From Acidobacteriota bacterium (GTDB lineage: Bacteria; Acidobacteriota; Holophagae; Acanthopleuribacterales; Acanthopleuribacteraceae), in assembly GCA_020637335.1 (NCBI GenBank), contig JACJWC010000013.1, positions 1 to 64,000 on the forward strand: a DNA stretch of 64,000 nucleotides, in the 5' to 3' direction. Within the stretch, counting starts at the first letter, position 1. Every line of letters starts with the position of its first letter. The position numbers and the translations under genes were made by a program. The notes below the pieces were generated by a model. The model did not search any database, was not told where the DNA came from, and saw only the letters and a program-made list of their open reading frames with translations. Positions 45,006 to 54,142 of this stretch are shown piece by piece.

Positions 45006-45931
45006 GGCGAAACCTCTTCCGTTAAGTGATGGAATGCGCGATCCAGGGAAAGCGGTTCAGGACTCAGTTCCAGAATGGGGATCTGGTGTTTCTGAAGAAA
45101 TTCAGCCAGTAGCCGAACGTTTGAGGCGTTCTGCCAGGATCCGATTAACGTGTATCGATGCTGGGTTTCCACTTGAACCTGCTGCACCTGGGCGCAGGAC
45201 TCCATTAATTTTTGGAATTGCTCGGGCGCATGCGCGGTAACGAGGCTCAAGCGGCTACGGTCCGGATCGCGTTCCGCCATGGCTTGCGGGGTTCCGTTAA
45301 ATACGATATGGCCTTGGTTCAGGACTAGAACTTGATCGCACAGGGTGGGTACATGGCTGAGGATGTGAGTAGAGAGCAGCACGGTTTTTTCGCGACCCAG
45401 CTCGCCAATCAATTTCAGGATTTCACGGATCTGGTTGGGGTCCAAGCCGGTGGTCGGTTCGTCCAGGACCAGGATTGGTGGATCGAGTAATAAGGCCTGA
45501 GCCAATCCAACCCGTTGACGATAACCCTTGGACAGAGTGGCGATTGCTTGACCCAGTACCGCTTTGAGTCCACACGGTTCGACCAATTCACCGACCCGAT
45601 GCTTGGTGGCTGGTGCGGACATGCCGCGAACCCGAGCGCTGAATTCCAGGAACTCCCAAACGGTGAGGTCGGGGTACAGCGGCGTGTGTTCGGGCAAATA
45701 GCCTATTTTTTTAAACGCCTCGTGGGTCAATTCCGTGGTGGGTGTTCCATCCAACAGGACCTGACCCTGGTCTGCTTGGAGCGCATTGGTCAGAATGCGC
45801 ATGCTGGTCGTTTTGCCCGCACCGTTAGGACCCAAATAGCCGGTAACAGAGCCCGGTTTCAACTCAAAGTCCAGACCGTTCAAGACTTTTTTGCTGCCAA
45901 AAGCCTTGTGTACCCCTTCGAATCGGATCAT
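45002..45931 (-). CDS. ABC transporter ATP-binding protein, GldA-like
   Basis: A 309-residue ABC ATPase. Walker A is GPNGAGKTTS (about 36-45), the signature motif LSKGYRQRVGLAQALLLDPP (about 133-152) and Walker B ILVLDEPTTGLDPNQ (about 153-167). The His switch STHILSH follows. A C-terminal extension of about 95 residues is typical for drug-exporter and GldA-type subunits. The ATG at 45931 has AAGGA at good spacing. It heads a four-gene overlapped operon with permease, GldG-like and DUF4340 proteins, ending in sixA. Whether it moves lipids, polymers or proteins is not shown. Confidence 0.9.
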   Translation of the reverse strand: MIRFEGVHKAFGSKKVLNGLDFELKPGSVTGYLGPNGAGKTTSMRILTNALQADQGQVLLDGTPTTELTHEAFKKIGYLPEHTPLYPDLTVWEFLEFSARVRGMSAPATKHRVGELVEPCGLKAVLGQAIATLSKGYRQRVGLAQALLLDPPILVLDEPTTGLDPNQIREILKLIGELGREKTVLLSTHILSHVPTLCDQVLVLNQGHIVFNGTPQAMAERDPDRSRLSLVTAHAPEQFQKLMESCAQVQQVQVETQHRYTLIGSWQNASNVRLLAEFLQKHQIPILELSPEPLSLDRAFHHLTEEVSP

Positions 45932-46030
45932 GAATTCATTCCTTCTGAGGATGCGATTAATTCCTGGTTGTTCTGGAAAACCCCTTATTTTCATGTATGA
46001 TGAGGGGCTTATTCAGGAGGTGGAGCGTTC

Positions 46031-47317
46031 ATGCGGCGAATCGATAACCCACGTGAACTTGCTATTTTATGCATGCGCGAAGTGGAAGACAAGCATCTGC
46101 TCATTCCCGATGCCATGATGCGTTACACGCCAGCCCTTTCGGCTGCCGATCTCCAGCTCTGCCACGAATTGGTTTATGGAACCTATCGTTTTTGGCCCGG
46201 GCTCGAAGCCGTATTGCGTCAATTTCTGCCCAAGTACGAGACTTTGCCTGCGGTCATCCACCGCATCCTCTTGGTCGGTGCGTATCAATTGGTGCACACG
46301 CGCATTCCTGATTACGCGGTCATCCACGAATCTGTGCAATTGTGTGTCAGCCAAAAGGTGCGTGGCCTAAAAGGCCTTGTCAATGCCGTTCTGCGCAAGG
46401 TTGCCACCCAAAAAGAGACGCTGGCTCAAGGCATCCAGGCCGATCCGGCCAACTGGTTATTGCCAGAGTGGTGGAAGAACTGGCTCGTTCGCCATTTCCC
46501 CAGTCGGTACCAAGGCTGGTGTACCTCTTGGCTGGAACGACCAACCCATGCAGCTTGGTCGACCAAGCCGATGAAAAGTGTCAAAACTTCTGAAATCCTG
46601 CCCCACGCCATCTTTGTCGATGAGACGAGTAAACCCAGCATTTACATTCAGAATGAAAGTAGCCAGGCCATTTGCGAGTTGGCGCTTTCCTTAAAACCCA
46701 AGCGCTTTTGGGACTGCTGTGCCGCTCCGGGCGGGAAGAGTTTCTACATTAACCATTTCGGTCATTTGGAACGCCATTTAGCCAGTGATCCGGACCACCA
46801 TCGGCTCGTGCGCATGCGCGACAACCTGCATCGTTTGGATTTGGCCATGGAGCTCCGCGAGGGCGAGGTTTCCAGCGTTGCCAAGGATGAACAATTTGAT
46901 TTGGTCCTGGTCGATGCACCCTGCAGTGCCATGGGCATTGTCGGGCGTCATCCCGAACTCAAACAATTGCGTTCTGGACCCGCCGAGGGCCAATTGCTCG
47001 ACCAACAAAAAGCAATCCTCGAAACGGCCTGGCTGCACGTCAAACCCGGTGGACACCTCCTTTATGCCGTTTGTACCTTGGATCCGGCGGAAGTACCCGA
47101 ACCACCCGAAGGCGCTGAGCGTGACCTTAGCGCAATTAGGGTAGGGTTCCCTGCGGAATTGCCTTGGGTCGAAACGGAAAAAGGCTTCTTGATTGAGCCG
47201 GGTTTACGCTTTGATGGTTTTCAGGGCATGCTTTTGGCCAAACCGGCCATTGAACTGATTTCAGATGGCGATGATGAGGATGCCTATCTTCCAGAAATAA
47301 GCAGGGAAGAGGAATAA
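46031..47317 (+). CDS. rsmB: 16S rRNA m5C967 methyltransferase RsmB-like
   Basis: A 428-residue SAM-dependent RNA cytosine-5 methyltransferase. A NusB-like helical domain fills residues 1-135. The SAM motif CCAAPGGKS is at 229-237, the motif IV catalytic-release Cys298 in VDAPCSAMG, and the nucleophile Cys348 in AVCTLDPAE. The order and length fit RsmB, which methylates C967 of 16S rRNA. The ATG has AGGAGG at 9 bases. A possible promoter is CTGGAA - 17 - TATGAT at 45973-46001. It is divergent from the ABC operon. Close paralogues with different RNA targets exist, so the exact site is likely but not certain. Confidence 0.85.
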   Translation: MRRIDNPRELAILCMREVEDKHLLIPDAMMRYTPALSAADLQLCHELVYGTYRFWPGLEAVLRQFLPKYETLPAVIHRILLVGAYQLVHTRIPDYAVIHESVQLCVSQKVRGLKGLVNAVLRKVATQKETLAQGIQADPANWLLPEWWKNWLVRHFPSRYQGWCTSWLERPTHAAWSTKPMKSVKTSEILPHAIFVDETSKPSIYIQNESSQAICELALSLKPKRFWDCCAAPGGKSFYINHFGHLERHLASDPDHHRLVRMRDNLHRLDLAMELREGEVSSVAKDEQFDLVLVDAPCSAMGIVGRHPELKQLRSGPAEGQLLDQQKAILETAWLHVKPGGHLLYAVCTLDPAEVPEPPEGAERDLSAIRVGFPAELPWVETEKGFLIEPGLRFDGFQGMLLAKPAIELISDGDDEDAYLPEISREEE

Positions 47318-47326
47318 AGGCCCGAT

Positions 47327-48493
47327 TTACTGGTTCCAGAACCAGGGTTCATCGTTGCGGATGTAATGGCCGTTTTTACCCATTTTAAAGAAAAGGGTGA
47401 CTAAAGGGTGTGAGATTTCGCGGTTGGAATCATCGTGGCAGAGTTGGGATTCCGCGGCATAAGTGGTGAAATTGGAGCCATCGACCAGGATGTGGTACCA
47501 GGGTTGGTCTTTGGCTGGCGCCGGATCCAACTTGGCCAGGTGAGAAGCATCGCCTTCGAACTGTTCGTCGACATCCACGACCAAGCCGCGGTAGCCGAAC
47601 AGGCTGTGTTTCACCAAACTGCCGGCAGGATAATGAAAGGATTTCGAGTCGATGAGGTCTTTTTCCCCATGGCGATTGGTGATTTTCATCAGGCTCGAAT
47701 ACAGCTGGACCGGCTCCATCTGGCCGTGTTTGAAACAGGCGGTGACCAGGTTGCGCAGGATGCGGTAAATCATGGTCCGCGCGGAAGGCGGGTTGCGCGA
47801 GAGATGGTAAAGCTGCATCAACGGGACATGGCTCTGGCTGGCCAATTGCGGTAGATCCATGACCATGCCTTCGCGGAAACAATCAAAAATCAAAACGCCG
47901 CCACGCACACAGCTCTGGGCCAGGAAATGGCCCGGCAAGTTAAACCCTTCGATTTTCAGGCCGAGCCGGAAGCCGACCAGCATGTAGATGGCCGCAAGCG
48001 TGATCGGTAAACCTTTTTTCTCTTGTAGCGCGTAGTTGATGTTGCTGTGCAGAGGATTGTAATAGTCTTCATCTATGCCGCGAATTCCCTTGGTTCGGAA
48101 CAGGAAGCGAGCGAGCTCACTGGGGTCGGGCCGTTTGTGGTACTTGCGGTAATCCAAGGCCAGACGGTCCAGCATCCAGCCGACCGATTTGTAGGGATAA
48201 AGGGCCGATTGAATTTGGCTGATACAGTCCAAGGCGCTTTCCAGCATCATGCTCTCGTCGGGACAGTTGAGCAGGTTCTTCCAGCGTTCCTGATAAGTCT
48301 GTTTTTGGTGGTTCTGGTTGAGTGTGTGCACGATGAAGGCCTGTTCAGGCGTCAGGTCCACACCCAGCACGGCAATGGCTTCATCCAGGTGTGGACAAAA
48401 GGCTGCCAACTCTTCCAGAACATGTGCGCGCACCTTGCCCGATTCCGCTTCCGCTAATTTCAACAAAAAGGGGATCTGGTTGATTTCCTGCAT
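47327..48493 (-). CDS. SirB1-like / HspQ (YccV) fusion protein
   Basis: A 388-residue protein. The N-terminal part (about 75-230) is a SirB1/transglutaminase-like fold, with YYNPLHSNINYALQEKKGLPITLAAIYMLVG and FNLPGHFLAQ. The C-terminal 105 residues (from about 283) match the HspQ/YccV hemimethylated-DNA-binding family, with VKHSLFGYRGLVVDVDEQF and PWYHILVDGSNFTTYAAE. The same order occurs in the eukaryotic F-box protein FBXO21, but here there is no F-box. HspQ in enterics modulates Lon proteolysis. It may be a proteolysis or stress adaptor; this is inference. It is convergent with rsmB by 9 bases. Confidence 0.82.
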   Translation of the reverse strand: MQEINQIPFLLKLAEAESGKVRAHVLEELAAFCPHLDEAIAVLGVDLTPEQAFIVHTLNQNHQKQTYQERWKNLLNCPDESMMLESALDCISQIQSALYPYKSVGWMLDRLALDYRKYHKRPDPSELARFLFRTKGIRGIDEDYYNPLHSNINYALQEKKGLPITLAAIYMLVGFRLGLKIEGFNLPGHFLAQSCVRGGVLIFDCFREGMVMDLPQLASQSHVPLMQLYHLSRNPPSARTMIYRILRNLVTACFKHGQMEPVQLYSSLMKITNRHGEKDLIDSKSFHYPAGSLVKHSLFGYRGLVVDVDEQFEGDASHLAKLDPAPAKDQPWYHILVDGSNFTTYAAESQLCHDDSNREISHPLVTLFFKMGKNGHYIRNDEPWFWNQ

Positions 48494-48697
48494 GGAACCT
48501 CGTTTTTGGTGCTGTCAAAAACCGATAACCATCCATCCATAATGGGGAGATTCCTAGCATGAACGTTCCTTCAATAATTGTCAATCTTCGCCGGGCCTCA
48601 GAAGGTTAAGCATGGCTTTTCCTTGATTTTAAGCGCTTAGATCGCTAGGCTAGTGGCTAGTTAAAACCTTTGTGAACCAGTCGGTTGGAGGCGATGC

Positions 48698-50485
48698 ATG
48701 ATCCATCAAACCTTGCCTGAGCTCTTTTTTGCCGCGTGCGAAAAGTTCGATAAAGAGAATGCCGTTCTGGTCAAACAAAATGGCCAGTTTCATCCCTACT
48801 CGCACAAATTTTTCCGCCAAAGGGTCGACCATTTTGCCCGTGGGTTGATGGCCTTGGGTTTAGAAGCGGGTTCTGCCTTTGCCATCTTTAGTGAAACCCG
48901 TTTTGAGTGGGTGATTGCCGATATGGCCATTCTATCTGCGGGTTGCATCAGCGTGCCCGTTTATCCGAGCGTTCCAGAAGATCAGTTGGAGTTCATCCTC
49001 AACGATGCGGAAGTGAAAGGCGTAGTTGTTTCCTCCAAAGATTTATTGGAGAAAATTCGCACCGCGAAACCGGCAGTCCCCAAGCTGAAATGGATCATCT
49101 GTATGGAAAGTGGCGAACTCCCGTCAGAAATCCACGGGTTCCATCAGGTCGAGATCATGGGTTCGGAGCAGGACAATCAAAAAGGCTTTGAAGCGCGAAT
49201 GAAGGCCATTCGCAGCGAGGACGTTTTTACTTACGTCTACACTTCAGGCACGACCGGCATGCCTAAAGGGGTGATGCTGACCCATGCCAATATGCTGGCC
49301 AATATCGCAGGGGTTGAATCAGCCGTGCCGTTTCGGCCAGAAGATACCTGTCTTAGTCATTTGCCGCTTTCCCATGTACTGGAACGCATGGCCGGCTATT
49401 ACCTGATGATTTATTGTGGCGTCTCGATTGCTTATGCTGAGAGTATGAAAACGGTGGCTGAAGATCTGATGTTGGTGCGCCCAACGGTCATGATTTCCGT
49501 GCCGCGTTTATTCGAAAAAATCTACGCCAAGGTCATGGACAATTTCCGCTCATCGGGATTTTTGAAACGCAAATTCATCAACTGGGCTGTGGACCTCGCC
49601 TGCACGGCTGCGCCAACTTTAGGTCGCCGAAAACCGTTAACCGGTTTATTTGCAACGAAATATAATTTGGCCGATAAGGCGGTATTTGCCAAGATCCGCG
49701 AGAAGACAGGCGGTCGTCTGCGCTACCTGATCTCCGGGGGCGCGCCTTTGCCCAAGGAAATAGGCACGTTTTTTCTCGGGATTGGCATTCGCATTTTGGA
49801 AGGCTATGGCTTAACGGAAACGGCGCCGGTTTTGTGCGTGAATCGACCGGACCTGATCAAAGTGGGCACGGTCGGGCCTGCCATTGAAAATGTCGAAATC
49901 CGCATTGCCGAAGATGGCGAGATCCTGGCCAAGGGTCCCAATGTCATGAAGGGTTACCACAATAATCCAGAGGCCACAGCCGAGGTCTTTGAGAATGGCT
50001 GGTTCAAAACTGGCGACATTGGCGAACTGGATTCCGATGGTTATTTGCGCATTACCGATCGCAAAAAAGAGATTCTGGTGACTTCCGGTGGCAAGAACAT
50101 TGCCCCGCAACCGATCGAGAACAGCTTGAAGGTTTCCGATTACATCGAACAGGTCGTTTTGATTGGCGATCGGCACAACTACATAACAGCCCTGATTGTC
50201 CCGCCTTGGGAAACGGTCCAGGTGTGGGGTCCGGCTCTGGGCTGTTCCACCGATCCGGAAAAGGTTTGTAAAGACGCTAAGTTCCACGCCGTTCTGGAAG
50301 CGGACATTAAACAGCGCCTCCAAGATTTTGCCCGCTACGAACAACCTAAAAAATTCACGGTGTTACCACATTTCCTGACCGAGGAAGGCGGCGAACTCAC
50401 GCCGAGCCTGAAATTGAAACGGCGCATTATCAGTCAGAAATACGCGGCCCAAATCGAAGCGATGTACGCAGAAGGCGAGGATTAA
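48698..50485 (+). CDS. long-chain acyl-CoA synthetase (AMP-forming)
   Basis: A 595-residue ANL enzyme of the long eukaryote-like acyl-CoA synthetase group (FadD15-like). The adenylation motif YTSGTTGMPKGVMLTH (about 180-195) and LPLSHVLERMAGYY are intact, as are the ATP motif YGLTETAP and the hinge ITDRKKEILVTSGGKNIAPQPIEN, in which an Asn/Pro-rich tail replaces the usual catalytic stretch. GGAGG lies 8 bases before the ATG. It activates long-chain fatty acids for lipid synthesis or beta-oxidation. It is a second acyl-CoA ligase in the window, unlike the one at 28349. A GGTCATTA hairpin follows. Confidence 0.9.
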   Translation: MIHQTLPELFFAACEKFDKENAVLVKQNGQFHPYSHKFFRQRVDHFARGLMALGLEAGSAFAIFSETRFEWVIADMAILSAGCISVPVYPSVPEDQLEFILNDAEVKGVVVSSKDLLEKIRTAKPAVPKLKWIICMESGELPSEIHGFHQVEIMGSEQDNQKGFEARMKAIRSEDVFTYVYTSGTTGMPKGVMLTHANMLANIAGVESAVPFRPEDTCLSHLPLSHVLERMAGYYLMIYCGVSIAYAESMKTVAEDLMLVRPTVMISVPRLFEKIYAKVMDNFRSSGFLKRKFINWAVDLACTAAPTLGRRKPLTGLFATKYNLADKAVFAKIREKTGGRLRYLISGGAPLPKEIGTFFLGIGIRILEGYGLTETAPVLCVNRPDLIKVGTVGPAIENVEIRIAEDGEILAKGPNVMKGYHNNPEATAEVFENGWFKTGDIGELDSDGYLRITDRKKEILVTSGGKNIAPQPIENSLKVSDYIEQVVLIGDRHNYITALIVPPWETVQVWGPALGCSTDPEKVCKDAKFHAVLEADIKQRLQDFARYEQPKKFTVLPHFLTEEGGELTPSLKLKRRIISQKYAAQIEAMYAEGED

Positions 50486-50517
50486 AACAAAGGGGTGATG
50501 GCGGGTAAGGTAATAAG

Positions 50518-50549
50518 GGTCATTAATGTCCTAAAAGTCGTTAATGACC
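50518..50549. repeat. GGTCATTAA hairpin repeat, copy 2
   Basis: GGTCATTAA (50518-50526) and TTAATGACC (50541-50549) form a 9-bp stem with a 14-base loop. The core matches the hairpin at 23974-24005 and the half-site at 150. It lies 30 bases past the acyl-CoA synthetase stop. Another ATGACC follows directly at 50553. Confidence 0.65.
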
Positions 50550-50702
50550 AAAATGACCTCAACGCCTCAGCTAACATGCTCTGATCGCAACTTTTGGGCC
50601 TCATCCTGGGTTCACATTTCTTTCAGTCTCAAAGTCCTTGGTTTTAGCGCAATGCTAAAATGCAATTATTTGCGGGGATCAGCTACAAAAATGGAATCGA
50701 GA

Positions 50703-50888
50703 ATGGATCGCAGTCAGATTTTTGGGGGTAGCTTTGAAGCTGCGGACCAGCAGGATCGCCTGGATTCTGCAGAAATGGAACCCGGTGAAAAATTCAGGCT
50801 GATCACCTATCTTAGGGAATGTTTTTTTGGCGATGAGGCAACTACCGGTCGACTTCCGCGAATTTATCGTCTCACTCAACTCAAATGA
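50703..50888 (+). CDS. small partner protein of a nucleotidyltransferase module (antitoxin-like)
   Basis: A 61-residue protein starting MDRSQIFGGSFEAADQQDR, with a C-terminal stretch LRECFFGDEATTGRLPRIYRL. I recognise the outline (DRSxIFxxSFEEADxxD followed by YGxEATxRLxRVxxV) as that of small genes that sit immediately upstream of nucleotidyltransferase-fold genes. An alternative start four codons earlier exists; neither has a strong ribosome site. Its 3' end overlaps the next gene by about 50 bases. Since that neighbour is truncated, this gene may be a remnant too, though its own frame is intact. Function unproven. Confidence 0.5.
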   Translation: MDRSQIFGGSFEAADQQDRLDSAEMEPGEKFRLITYLRECFFGDEATTGRLPRIYRLTQLK

Positions 50889-51066
50889 TGTGCGTTATCT
50901 CTTGATTGGCGGTTGGGCTGTCGGCTACTACGGCTACCCAAGGGCAACCAAAGATATAGATTTTTATCCGCGACAGAAATCGGTCTGGAGGTGGGTGAAT
51001 TTCTATGGGCCTTTGTTTATTTCGATTGTAAAAAGGCCTGAACCTGCGGGTTATCCGATAGGGTAG
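50833..51066 (+). pseudogene. truncated nucleotidyltransferase-fold protein
   Basis: About 77 residues starting MRQLPVDFREFI. The first 45 match the start of a nucleotidyltransferase-superfamily protein of about 150-200 residues, including YLLIGGWAVGYYGYPRATKDID, which carries the glycine motif and the metal-binding Asp residues (kept short here: key elements are GGWAVG and KDID). After DFYPRQKSV the sequence loses resemblance and stops at 51066, so most of the fold is missing. No continuation was found in the other frames by eye. It is therefore a decayed or recombined remnant of a small two-gene module. Confidence 0.6.
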
Positions 51067-51119
51067 ATCCGTTGTGGGTTCGCGCCCATGTCAGGTAAGA
51101 TGCCTTTCGAGGTTCCGTT

Positions 51120-53099
51120 ATGACGCTTCAACATACGCATTGCCCCATGGATTGTCCCGATACCTGTTCAATCGAAGTGGATACATCTGGTCCGCAGGTG
51201 CGCCTTTCGGGCGGCAGTAATTCTCCGACCCATGGATTTATTTGTGGCAAAGTTGCCCATTTCCATCGCCGACTCGATCCGCATAATCGCATTTTGACGC
51301 CGCTGCGTCGATCAGGACCCAAAGGCTCCGGTCAATTTGAACCCGCCAGCTGGGATGACGTCTTGACGGCCATCGTCGACCGGTTCCAGCAGCTGAGCCA
51401 GACCTTTGGGCCTGCCTGCCTCCTACCGGTCAATTACGGTGGTTCCAATGGTGTTTTGAGTGACGGTATTGTCGATCAGACCCTTTTTGCACGACTCGGG
51501 GCCAGCGATTTGGATCGCACCATTTGTGCTGCAATGACTACGACCATTTCGGCCGAAATGTACGGCAAAATGCCCGGCCCGCATTTTTCTGCATTAGCGC
51601 ATGCGGCACTAAATGTCGTTTGGGGCGCCAATCCCAAGGCCTCGAATATCCATCTGGTCCCATTCCTCAAGGAGGCGCGAAAAGCGGGCGGGAAACTGGT
51701 GGTTATTGACCCAATTGCCCGTTTTAGCGCCCATGAATGCGACCTGCACCTGGCCCTGCGGCCCGGCAGCGATGCTGCGCTTGCGCTGGCCTTGATCCAG
51801 CATTTCCGCGAAAACAACCAAATCGATCACACCTTTTTGGCGCACCATACCGATCATGCCGATGTGCTGTTTCGATCCGCAGCCGAATGGTCCATTCCCA
51901 GAGCCGCCGAATTCTGTGGCCTTGCTGAGCAGGACATTCTCACCTTGGCGTTTTGGTTGGTGGAAGCACAGCCCGCCTGGATCCGCTGTGGCTGGGGTCT
52001 GGAACGCAACCGCAATGGCGGTCGTTCAATTGCCGCCGTCCTGGCTATTCCCGCCGTTCTGAATTTATTCCAAAAGGGTGGCGGTTATTTGTTGTCGAAT
52101 TCGGGTGCCGCCCGACTCAAGCCTAGTCAGGTTTTTTCTCTGCCGGCGACCGATCGGCGTTTGATCAACATGTCCCAGTTGGCCCATGCCTTGGAAACCT
52201 TGGATGATCCGCCGTTAAAAGGCTTGTTTATCTACAACGCCAATCCTGTGGCGACCTTGCCCAATCAAAAGAAGCTGGTGGAACACCTGCAGCGCGAAGA
52301 TTTGTTTAGCGTCGTATTTGATCAGGTTTTTACCGATTCTGCGCTGCTTGCCGATTGGGTCCTTCCGGCCACTACCTTTTTGGAGCATTTTGATTTGCGG
52401 GCAGGGTACGGCACCTTGCGTATGGCAGGTGTTCAACCGGTGATGCCACCGGTGGGAGAATCGCGCTCCAACGTGTCCGTTTTCCAAGAGTTAGCTAAAC
52501 GTTTCGGCTTTGACGATCCCGTTTTTTTAACCCCGGAACCCGAGTTAATTCGACAGATCGCGGCTACCTCGCCACTCTTGGCAGATCGCAGTTTGGACAC
52601 GTTAGTGCAGGGTGGAGGAATTGAATTGCGACCGGAAGATCCGCAATTCTTTATTGATGCCTTCCCGCTAACGCCCAATCAGAAAATTAATCTGGCGCCA
52701 CCGAGCTTAAATCCTTCTGGATACGCACCGGAACCGGCAAAAGCACTTTATCCGTTCCAACTGATTTCGCCGGCAACAGGTCATACGATTAGCAGCACGT
52801 TTGGCGAGTTCGAGAAAGGACCTTTACCTTTACATATGAACCCGGAAGATGCAGCCCGTTTGGGTCTGCGCCCGGGCGATCGCGTGAAAGCCTGGAATGA
52901 TTTGGCCGAAGTCCATTTCCAACTGCACGTGACCAGCAAGATTCGGCCCGGTGTTGTGATGAGTCCTAAAGGTTTATGGCGTAAACAGGCCCTAAACGGT
53001 TGGACGGTAAATGCTTTGTGCCCGGACCATGTGTGTTCCGTGGGGGGCGGCGCATGTTACTTCGATGCGCAGGTGGCGGTGGCAGCGGTGGAAGCGTGA
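51120..53099 (+). CDS. molybdopterin oxidoreductase, second orphan
   Basis: A 659-residue member of the DMSO-reductase superfamily. The 4Fe-4S site is Cys8, Cys12, Cys16 and Cys42 (CPMDCPDTC then ICGK). A likely molybdenum-ligand Cys136 occurs in DRTICAAM. Cofactor-binding stretches include VVWGANPKASN, VVIDPIAR and, in the C-terminal domain, LHMNPEDAARLGLRPGDRV. There is no Tat signal, so it is probably cytoplasmic. It differs from the enzyme at 3698 in cluster spacing and ligand. No small subunit is adjacent; its stop overlaps the start of a glycosyltransferase gene by 4 bases (GTGA). The substrate is unknown. Confidence 0.88.
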   Translation: MTLQHTHCPMDCPDTCSIEVDTSGPQVRLSGGSNSPTHGFICGKVAHFHRRLDPHNRILTPLRRSGPKGSGQFEPASWDDVLTAIVDRFQQLSQTFGPACLLPVNYGGSNGVLSDGIVDQTLFARLGASDLDRTICAAMTTTISAEMYGKMPGPHFSALAHAALNVVWGANPKASNIHLVPFLKEARKAGGKLVVIDPIARFSAHECDLHLALRPGSDAALALALIQHFRENNQIDHTFLAHHTDHADVLFRSAAEWSIPRAAEFCGLAEQDILTLAFWLVEAQPAWIRCGWGLERNRNGGRSIAAVLAIPAVLNLFQKGGGYLLSNSGAARLKPSQVFSLPATDRRLINMSQLAHALETLDDPPLKGLFIYNANPVATLPNQKKLVEHLQREDLFSVVFDQVFTDSALLADWVLPATTFLEHFDLRAGYGTLRMAGVQPVMPPVGESRSNVSVFQELAKRFGFDDPVFLTPEPELIRQIAATSPLLADRSLDTLVQGGGIELRPEDPQFFIDAFPLTPNQKINLAPPSLNPSGYAPEPAKALYPFQLISPATGHTISSTFGEFEKGPLPLHMNPEDAARLGLRPGDRVKAWNDLAEVHFQLHVTSKIRPGVVMSPKGLWRKQALNGWTVNALCPDHVCSVGGGACYFDAQVAVAAVEA

Positions 53100-54142
53100 A
53101 ACGTGTCGTGCACCTAATCGACCATTGGGGATTGGGCGGTGCACAGCGATTTCTCTCCAATTGGCTGCAACTGGATCAACAGAATCAACACCACATTGTG
53201 AGTTTATTTGCACATGGCGCAATGGAATGGCCGCTTGCCACTCATCCGAGGCCTGAGTTTTTGGGTACCAGTTACACCGCTTTACCTCGCCTGGCCAGTC
53301 GCTTGCGGGTTTGGTTGCGCCGCAAGCCAGCGGATTGGGTGGTCATTCACCTGAATGGGTCGCGTTGGATTGCACACCAGGCTTTAACAAAAAATCAAAA
53401 GCGGATCTGGTTTGAGCACAGCTGTGAGGAACCTGTGGCAACGGCACCGCTTTTAGGCCGTCTCCTGTTCCGACGCATGCGGACTTGGGCCAAAAGGGTA
53501 AACCGTTTGGCCGCGCCTTCGCTTTTTGCCTGCCAATTCGCTCAAGATCAGTTTGGTTTTAAACCCGCTCAGTCCTTTGCGCTGACGATGCCGCTGGTTT
53601 GGGATTCGGAAATTCCACTTCGCAATGCTCAGCCAAAGGTTGGCTTTGTTGGCCGGATCGCCGCTCAAAAAGGATGGCAGGACTTTGTCAAATTGGCGCT
53701 GAAACTTCACCAAACCAGACCTGACTTGACGTTTGTAGTTTACGGATCGGGTCCTGACGAAAAAGCAATGCGGCGCGAGGTTTCCAGGCTTGAGTTGGAT
53801 GCGGTTTGGCATTGGGCGGGCTCCCCATTGCTGGGACCAAACCATTATGCAGAGCTGGCAGTCCTGGTCATGCCTTCCCGATACGAACCCTTTGGCCTTA
53901 CTGCTTTGGAGGCCATGAGCGTTGAAACCCCGGTTGTGGGCTACGCCGTCGGAGGGCTAGGCCCACTGCTTTGCGAGGATCCGCATTCCATCGCTGTAAC
54001 ACCAAACGATGGCATGGCCCTTTTGGCTGCTGTGCAACACGTGTTGGATCGGCAAGTTGATGGCCAACGGCTGGACGTGACCGCACGCAATCAGAAATTT
54101 CTCCAGGAATGCCAAACTCTATTGAATCAGGAGTTGGACTGA
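53096..54142 (+). CDS. family 4-like glycosyltransferase
   Basis: A 348-residue GT-B glycosyltransferase. A GTG at 53096 overlaps the TGA of the upstream gene; longer in-frame sequence is inside that gene. The N-terminal half opens with RVVHLIDHWGLGGAQRFLSN, the acceptor-domain pattern of family 4. The C-terminal half has VGFVGRIAAQKGWQDFVKLA and PSRYEPFGLTALEAMSVETP, in which the EX7E motif residues are visible. It transfers a sugar from a nucleotide donor, probably for surface or secreted glycan. The stop overlaps the asparagine synthetase start (TGATG). Confidence 0.88.
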   Translation: MKRVVHLIDHWGLGGAQRFLSNWLQLDQQNQHHIVSLFAHGAMEWPLATHPRPEFLGTSYTALPRLASRLRVWLRRKPADWVVIHLNGSRWIAHQALTKNQKRIWFEHSCEEPVATAPLLGRLLFRRMRTWAKRVNRLAAPSLFACQFAQDQFGFKPAQSFALTMPLVWDSEIPLRNAQPKVGFVGRIAAQKGWQDFVKLALKLHQTRPDLTFVVYGSGPDEKAMRREVSRLELDAVWHWAGSPLLGPNHYAELAVLVMPSRYEPFGLTALEAMSVETPVVGYAVGGLGPLLCEDPHSIAVTPNDGMALLAAVQHVLDRQVDGQRLDVTARNQKFLQECQTLLNQELD

